Below, piece by piece: positions 7,284-10,949 of a stretch of 10,949 nucleotides of DNA. This DNA comes from an uncultured Lachnospiraceae bacterium. Its GTDB lineage: Bacteria > Bacillota > Clostridia > Lachnospirales > Lachnospiraceae. Made by a program: the position numbers and the translations under genes. The DNA is taken from NCBI GenBank assembly GCA_902783395.1, contig CACZRA010000255.1:1-10949 (forward strand), read 5' to 3'. The notes beneath the pieces were generated by a model. That model saw only the letters and a list, made by a program, of their open reading frames with translations, did not search any database and was not told the DNA's origin. The stretch's first letter is position 1. Each line of letters opens with the position of its first letter.

Positions 7284-8177
7284 TCATACGCCACTGTTAT
7301 CAAATGCCGGTATGAAGCTTTCCTTTGCGACATTCATATCCTGAATATATGCATTTTGTATGCCGAGATCTATCGCGTAATCCGTAAGCTTTTCATATTC
7401 CTTCTTTTTCACGCGCCTTGAAAGCTCGGGGTGATCTGCGGATATACCGTCCATCGGCGTATACTGGCTCATTATGCTCAGGTAAATTTCGTCTCCGTAC
7501 GTGTGATAGAGATACTCTATTATCTTCTTAGAATCCGAAACATGTCCGGGAAGCAGCAGATGCCGCACGATCACGCCGTTTTGTATCATCCCTTCATCGT
7601 CAAAGACACAAAGCGGGCATTGTTTTTTCATTTCCGCAATGGCTTTTTTTGCCGTGTCGGGATAATCAAGGGCATGGGAATACCTTTCTGCCAATACCGG
7701 ATCCATATACTTAAAATCGGGAAGATAAATGTCGACAAGGCCTGCCAGCATCTTCAGCGAATCGACAGTCTCATAGCCTGAGCAGTTGAAAATGACCGGG
7801 AGATCCAGTCCCTGTTCCTTTGCTTTTACCAGTGAAATTTGTATCTGCGGAATAAAGTGGTCGCCCGTAATGAGATTTATGTTATGGGCACCCTGCTCCT
7901 TCAGTTCAAAGAATATTTCCGTAAGCCTGTCCGGTTCTGTTTCGATCCCGGCGTTTCCGTCAGATATTTCCCTGTTCTGGCAGTATACACAATGAAGAGA
8001 GCAGCCGGAAAAAAAGACCGCTCCGGATCCCCTGTTTCCGGAGATACAGGGCTCTTCCCAATGGTGAAGCGCTGCCCTTGCAAGTCTGAGCCTGTCTTGG
8101 GTACCGCAGATCCCCTTTCGGACAGATCTGTCTATGCCGCACCTTCGCGGACATATTTTACACAGTTTTCCATGCAT
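7284..8177 (-). CDS. PflX-like radical SAM protein
   Basis: 297 residues. C59, C63 and C66 in GCSLHCVYCQN form the CxxxCxxC motif that holds the [4Fe-4S] cluster cleaving S-adenosylmethionine. The N-terminus has a second Cys set, C6, C9, C13 and C24 (CKICPRRCGIDR to GICG), typical of the PflX/COG1313 group related to pyruvate formate-lyase activases. The stretch NINLITGDHFIP corresponds to the family's usual NLVTPTHF. The activated substrate protein is unknown, and no glycyl radical enzyme gene is nearby. The start at 8177 is forced by an in-frame TGA two codons upstream, yet no good Shine-Dalgarno precedes it; the nearest, GGAAGGA, is about 26 bases away, so translation may be weak or regulated. 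It converges with the RNA methyltransferase and diverges from the exporter operon. Confidence 0.88.
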   Translation of the reverse strand: MHGKLCKICPRRCGIDRSVRKGICGTQDRLRLARAALHHWEEPCISGNRGSGAVFFSGCSLHCVYCQNREISDGNAGIETEPDRLTEIFFELKEQGAHNINLITGDHFIPQIQISLVKAKEQGLDLPVIFNCSGYETVDSLKMLAGLVDIYLPDFKYMDPVLAERYSHALDYPDTAKKAIAEMKKQCPLCVFDDEGMIQNGVIVRHLLLPGHVSDSKKIIEYLYHTYGDEIYLSIMSQYTPMDGISADHPELSRRVKKKEYEKLTDYAIDLGIQNAYIQDMNVAKESFIPAFDNSGV

Positions 8178-8232
8178 AGATCAGAGATGTTTCAGAACCG
8201 GTTCCTTCCATCATAGTCTTCCATAGCTTCAT

Positions 8233-8257
8233 CCTGTACAGGCAGGATAAGTCTTAT
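8233..8257. repeat. Adjacent palindromes in the divergent intergenic region
   Basis: CCTGTACAGG (8233-8242) is a perfect 10-base palindrome. It overlaps a second arrangement, ATCCTG (8231-8236) with CAGGAT (8243-8248). ATAAG-T-CTTAT (8247-8257) follows directly. They could be operators or RNA hairpins in the leader of the minus-strand gene. No known regulator's site is recognised. Confidence 0.4.
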
Positions 8258-8261
8258 ACCT

Positions 8262-8290
8262 ATTATAACATCATTGCGTTTTCCTGTGAT
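8262..8290 (-). promoter_or_regulatory. Candidate promoter of the radical SAM gene
   Basis: Read on the minus strand, ATCACA (8290-8285) and a perfect TATAAT (8267-8262) are separated by 17 bases. This would give a leader of roughly 77 bases before the ATG at 8177. The leader contains the palindrome CCTGTACAGG (8233-8242) and the inverted repeat ATAAG-T-CTTAT (8247-8257). The -35 is only 4 of 6. Confidence 0.4.
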
Positions 8291-8294
8291 AATA

Positions 8295-8325
8295 CCCGGC
8301 GCGATTAGCTATTGCTAATTCCGGG
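8295..8325. repeat. Inverted repeat upstream of the exporter operon
   Basis: CCCGG (8295-8299) pairs with CCGGG (8321-8325), and inside it ATTAGC (8304-8309) pairs with GCTAAT (8314-8319) around a TATT loop, with an uneven internal bulge. No T-run follows on either strand, so a terminator is unlikely. It covers the candidate -35 of the exporter promoter, which fits an operator. Confidence 0.5.
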
Positions 8326-8340
8326 GCGCTGTGATAGGAT
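8312..8340 (+). promoter_or_regulatory. Candidate extended -10 promoter of the exporter operon
   Basis: TTGCTA (8312-8317) and TAGGAT (8335-8340) are 17 bases apart, and TGA directly before the -10 makes an extended -10 element. Each hexamer matches 4 of 6 consensus bases. The leader would be about 35 bases, ending in AAGGAG (8369-8374) and the ATG at 8382. Confidence 0.4.
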
Positions 8341-8345
8341 ATCAC
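8331..8345. promoter_or_regulatory. Possible operator GTGATA-GGA-TATCAC
   Basis: A perfect 6-base inverted repeat with a 3-base centre lies across the candidate -10 of the exporter promoter. A copy of one half-site in the same orientation (TGTGATA, 8285-8291) lies exactly 45 bases upstream, over the -35 of the divergent radical SAM promoter. A repressor bound here would block the exporter promoter. The regulator is not identified. Confidence 0.4.
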
Positions 8346-8381
8346 TGTTCTTTCTAAATATGTTACGGAAGGAGTTCGTAA

Positions 8382-9830
8382 ATGGCGAGAAGACGGACAG
8401 CTGCCATATTCCCTATTGTGATAGCGGCAGGAGCAGCAGTTTTGCTCACGGCGTTCGGCATAGGCGGAGGAAAACAGCATGAGGTAGCAATGGCTAAAAA
8501 GGGCAGTATAGCCGGAAGCATAAAGGAAAGCGGGGATATCGAAGGAGAAAAGGATCAGATTTATTTTGCGAGAGTATCGGCGCCGGTGAAAAATGTGGAT
8601 CTGAAGGTCGGCGACCTTGTACAGACCGGTGAACTTCTGCTCACATATGATACGGAAGACCTTGAAAGGACGGTATCGGAAGCTTCGATCAGCAGGGAGC
8701 AGAGCGAGGAGAACGTCAAAGGACAGATAGATAAGAGTAACGAATATTCCTCCAAGTACAGCAGGGCCGCGTCTGATGACGCGGCTTATGCTACGCTTTA
8801 TGCCCTGGAGAGGGAATACAGGGATAAGCAGGATGAGGGAAAGTATCAGGAGAACTGGAATATTAACAGAAGATATGATTATCTTGAGAGCTGCATAGCC
8901 TCAAAGAATGAAAAGATAGCGGAAAAGAAAACGGAGATCGCAAAGCTTGACGATGATGAGACCGATGAGCTTGATGACTTAACCGAAGATATTGCGAAGC
9001 TTAATGAAGACATAGCGGCTCTGCAGAAGGAGCAGGCATCTCTTCCTGCGACTGAAAGGACTCCCGGAGAATATGAGACCTGGAATGATACAAATAACTG
9101 GATGGAGGATATCACAAGGAACTGGAAGCAGACTGTTACAGAGAAGAACAACTACGAGTCCGGCATATTAAACCAAAGTCAGAAGGATGCACTCGAAAAG
9201 CAGACTGATCTTGCGCGAAGCAAGGAGGAAGGGGCAGAATCAGAGCTTCAGAAAGCATTTGAGGGTGTAAAAGCAGATTTCTCCGGCGTGGTCACGGAAT
9301 GCGGGGTGAAGAGCGGAAATGTCGTAACGGAGGGTACTCCTTTATTCAAGATAGTATCAGACAAGGACTTGAAGGTTACGGTCATGATATCAAAGTATGA
9401 TATCGGACAGATAAAGGAAGGCCAGAGAGCCGAGATCGCTGTGTCTGATGCAGTATTTCCGGGGAAGGTTTCCCGGATCAACCATGTCGCTACACCTGAG
9501 GATTCGGACAAGAATAAAGTAGCCGTGAATGTGCATATAGAAGATCCGGACGAGAGGGTGATACTTGGGCTCGAAGCGGATGTTACGATCTTTACGGATG
9601 AGAAGATGGGAGTGCTTCTGATCCCTTATGAAGGATTTTATTCTGATGATGAGGGTGATTACTGTTATGTGATAGAAGAAGGAGTGATCGCAAAGAAATA
9701 TGTGACGGCAGGGATAAAGACCTCGGAATATGTGGAGATCCTGGAAGGACTTGATGAAGGCGCTGCAGTGATAACAGATTCCGTGACCGACAGCCGGATC
9801 GGGGAGAAAGCGACTTATGCCGTTCATTGA
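8382..9830 (+). CDS. Membrane-fusion (HlyD/MacA-like) adaptor subunit of an ABC exporter
   Basis: 482 residues with AAGGAG 7 bases before the ATG. After a short basic start, one membrane helix (about 8-28) anchors the protein, and the rest should lie outside the membrane. Layout: first half of a lipoyl-like domain (62-90, APVKNVDLKVGDLVQTGELL), a long helical hairpin (about 91-295) rich in Glu, Lys, Asp and Gln, the second lipoyl half (296-326, FSGVVTECGVKSGNVVTEGTPL), a beta-barrel (328-405) and a membrane-proximal domain (410-470). It is longer than typical MacA (about 370), mostly through the hairpin. Its stop overlaps the ATPase gene by 14 bases, which ties it to the MacB-like transporter behind it. 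Such adaptors couple with ATPase and permease to export peptides or small molecules. The cargo is unknown. Confidence 0.88.
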   Translation: MARRRTAAIFPIVIAAGAAVLLTAFGIGGGKQHEVAMAKKGSIAGSIKESGDIEGEKDQIYFARVSAPVKNVDLKVGDLVQTGELLLTYDTEDLERTVSEASISREQSEENVKGQIDKSNEYSSKYSRAASDDAAYATLYALEREYRDKQDEGKYQENWNINRRYDYLESCIASKNEKIAEKKTEIAKLDDDETDELDDLTEDIAKLNEDIAALQKEQASLPATERTPGEYETWNDTNNWMEDITRNWKQTVTEKNNYESGILNQSQKDALEKQTDLARSKEEGAESELQKAFEGVKADFSGVVTECGVKSGNVVTEGTPLFKIVSDKDLKVTVMISKYDIGQIKEGQRAEIAVSDAVFPGKVSRINHVATPEDSDKNKVAVNVHIEDPDERVILGLEADVTIFTDEKMGVLLIPYEGFYSDDEGDYCYVIEEGVIAKKYVTAGIKTSEYVEILEGLDEGAAVITDSVTDSRIGEKATYAVH

Positions 9831-10563
9831 ATTTAAGGATGTTGAAAGAAAGTATTCCGCCGGGGAACATGAATTCTATGCATTAAGGGATGTGGATCTT
9901 GAGATAGAAGAGGGGGAGATGGTCGTGATCCTGGGCCCTTCCGGCGCAGGAAAGAGTACGCTCTTAAACCTTCTCGGAGGCATGGATTCGCCGACTGCGG
10001 GAGAGATACTGTTTAACGGGCATGACATTTCTCATTTTAAGGACGATGAACTTACGGCATACCGTGCATGGAATGTCGGAGTCGTATTTCAATTCTATAA
10101 CCTGATCCCCACACTTACCGCATACGAAAACGTAGCTCTGATGAAGGATGTCAGACGCAATGTAAGGCGGGGGAGCATGTGGGAGAAGGAATCTGCCGGA
10201 GCGGAGGTTTTGGATCCTGCCGAGGCTCTGGCTTCAGTAGGACTTGCGGATCATATGCACCAGTGTCCCTCACAGATGTCCGGAGGCGAACAGCAGAGGA
10301 CTTCAATAGCCAGGGCTCTGGCGAAGAATCCGAGGCTCCTTCTTTGTGACGAGCCCACCGGAGCACTGGATACGGATACCGGCAAGGAAGTGCTGAAGCT
10401 CCTTCAGAAGGAGAGCAGGGAGAATAAGCATACTGTTGTCATGGTGACGCACAACAGCTCCTTTGCTGATATCGCTGACCGTGTCATACGTGTTAAAAAC
10501 GGAACCGTGCTGCTTACGGAGATAAATGATGATCCCAGGGATGCGGAGGAGGTGAGCTGGTGA
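9817..10563 (+). CDS. ABC transporter ATP-binding protein, MacB/LolD type
   Basis: 248 residues. It carries every motif of an ABC ATPase: Walker A GPSGAGKST (40-48), Q-loop Gln92 in VVFQFYNLIP, signature MSGGEQQR (154-161), Walker B LLLCDEP with Glu179, D-loop GALD, and H-loop His212 in VTHN. This is the subfamily that drives MacB/LolD/FtsX-type permeases by mechanotransmission. The stretch between Q-loop and signature is about ten residues longer than in typical LolD, with a basic segment around RRNVRRGS. The gene starts inside the adaptor gene (14-base overlap) and its TGA overlaps the permease start by four bases (GTGA), so the three genes form one coupled operon. Confidence 0.95.
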   Translation: MPFIEFKDVERKYSAGEHEFYALRDVDLEIEEGEMVVILGPSGAGKSTLLNLLGGMDSPTAGEILFNGHDISHFKDDELTAYRAWNVGVVFQFYNLIPTLTAYENVALMKDVRRNVRRGSMWEKESAGAEVLDPAEALASVGLADHMHQCPSQMSGGEQQRTSIARALAKNPRLLLCDEPTGALDTDTGKEVLKLLQKESRENKHTVVMVTHNSSFADIADRVIRVKNGTVLLTEINDDPRDAEEVSW

Positions 10564-10949
10564 TACTCCTTCGGAAAATGGCAAGGGACCTGCTTAAAAA
10601 CAAGATCCAGTTCCTTTCTATTTTTTTGATGTCCTTTCTCGGAATATTCGTTTTTGCAGGGCTTGATTCCGAGGCAGGCGGCATGGCCATGTATGAGGCA
10701 AAGTACTACGAGAATACAAATCTTGCCGATCTTTGGGTGGAGGGAAGGGAGTTCAGGGATGATGACCTTCGCCGCATTCTTTCCCTGCCTGTTGTAAAAA
10801 AAGCCGAAAAAAGGATCAGGAGAGACGGCAAAGCCGAGCTTGATGAAGAGCTCGACCTTCAGATGAATTTCATAGGATCAAATGAGATATCGAAGATGCT
10901 GATAGTCGAAGGCGAGCCATATGCTCCGGGGGAAGCGGGAGTATGGATC
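10560..10949 (+). CDS. FtsX-like ABC transporter permease, 5' end only
   Basis: The frame opens at GTG (10560-10562), which overlaps the ATPase stop as GTGA, with GGAGGTG at 10548-10554. It stays open to the right edge, giving 130 residues. A basic N-terminus (LLRKMARDLLKNKIQ) and one membrane helix (about residues 18-36, FLSIFLMSFLGIFVFAGL) are followed by the start of an extracytoplasmic domain, as in MacB/FtsX-type permeases, whose remaining helices would lie beyond the window. Long clostridial members have two such domains and ten helices; the length cannot be judged here. An internal ATG at 10578 is possible as a start but lacks a matching ribosome binding site. Confidence 0.85.
   Translation, partial: MILLRKMARDLLKNKIQFLSIFLMSFLGIFVFAGLDSEAGGMAMYEAKYYENTNLADLWVEGREFRDDDLRRILSLPVVKKAEKRIRRDGKAELDEELDLQMNFIGSNEISKMLIVEGEPYAPGEAGVWI

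Noticed and set aside
7431..8216. Plus-strand reading frames opposite the radical SAM gene
   Set aside because: The minus-strand gene has clear catalytic motifs throughout; the plus-strand translations have none.
8160..8240. 24-codon minus-strand frame (MKLWKTMMEG...) overlapping the radical SAM start
   Set aside because: Short, unrecognised and only weakly preceded by AGGAT; most likely chance in the leader.

Overview
The window reads as a chromosomal segment of an anaerobic Firmicute of class Clostridia, most likely a Lachnospiraceae member. This is inferred from the GGAGG-type ribosome binding sites, the heavy use of ATA and AGG codons, and the gene types present: a 7TM hybrid histidine kinase, a PflX-like radical SAM protein, an XRE regulator fused to a desulfoferrodoxin-like domain, and a MacAB-like ABC exporter. 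No RNA gene, insertion sequence, CRISPR array or phage gene was seen.

Left part (1-1622): the 3' end of a chloramphenicol acetyltransferase-type gene, an XRE regulator with a superoxide-reductase-like C-terminal domain in which one iron-ligand His is Asp, a 71-base remnant of a SAM-dependent methyltransferase gene reduced to its first and last codons, and a small Cys-rich TIGR04076-type protein.

Centre (1624-6352): a 1303-residue signalling protein with the order 7TM sensor, PAS-like, HisKA, HATPase, REC, REC, HD-GYP, HPt. It looks like RpfC (sensor kinase-REC-HPt) and RpfG (REC-HD-GYP phosphodiesterase) joined in one chain. It begins one base after the TIGR04076 gene. A two-domain receiver protein with no effector domain follows 49 bases later. 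Together they suggest a phosphorelay that both hydrolyses cyclic di-GMP and passes phosphate through an HPt to a partner receiver. This is the most unusual content of the window.

Right part (6353-10949): two overlapping short reading frames of doubtful reality, then a SpoU/TrmH-family RNA 2'-O-methyltransferase. It converges on a radical SAM PflX-like gene on the minus strand. A divergent intergenic region of about 200 bases with several inverted repeats and candidate promoters for both directions comes next. It is followed by a tightly overlapping exporter operon: a membrane-fusion-type adaptor with a long coiled coil, a MacB/LolD-type ATPase, and the start of an FtsX-like permease that runs off the right edge.
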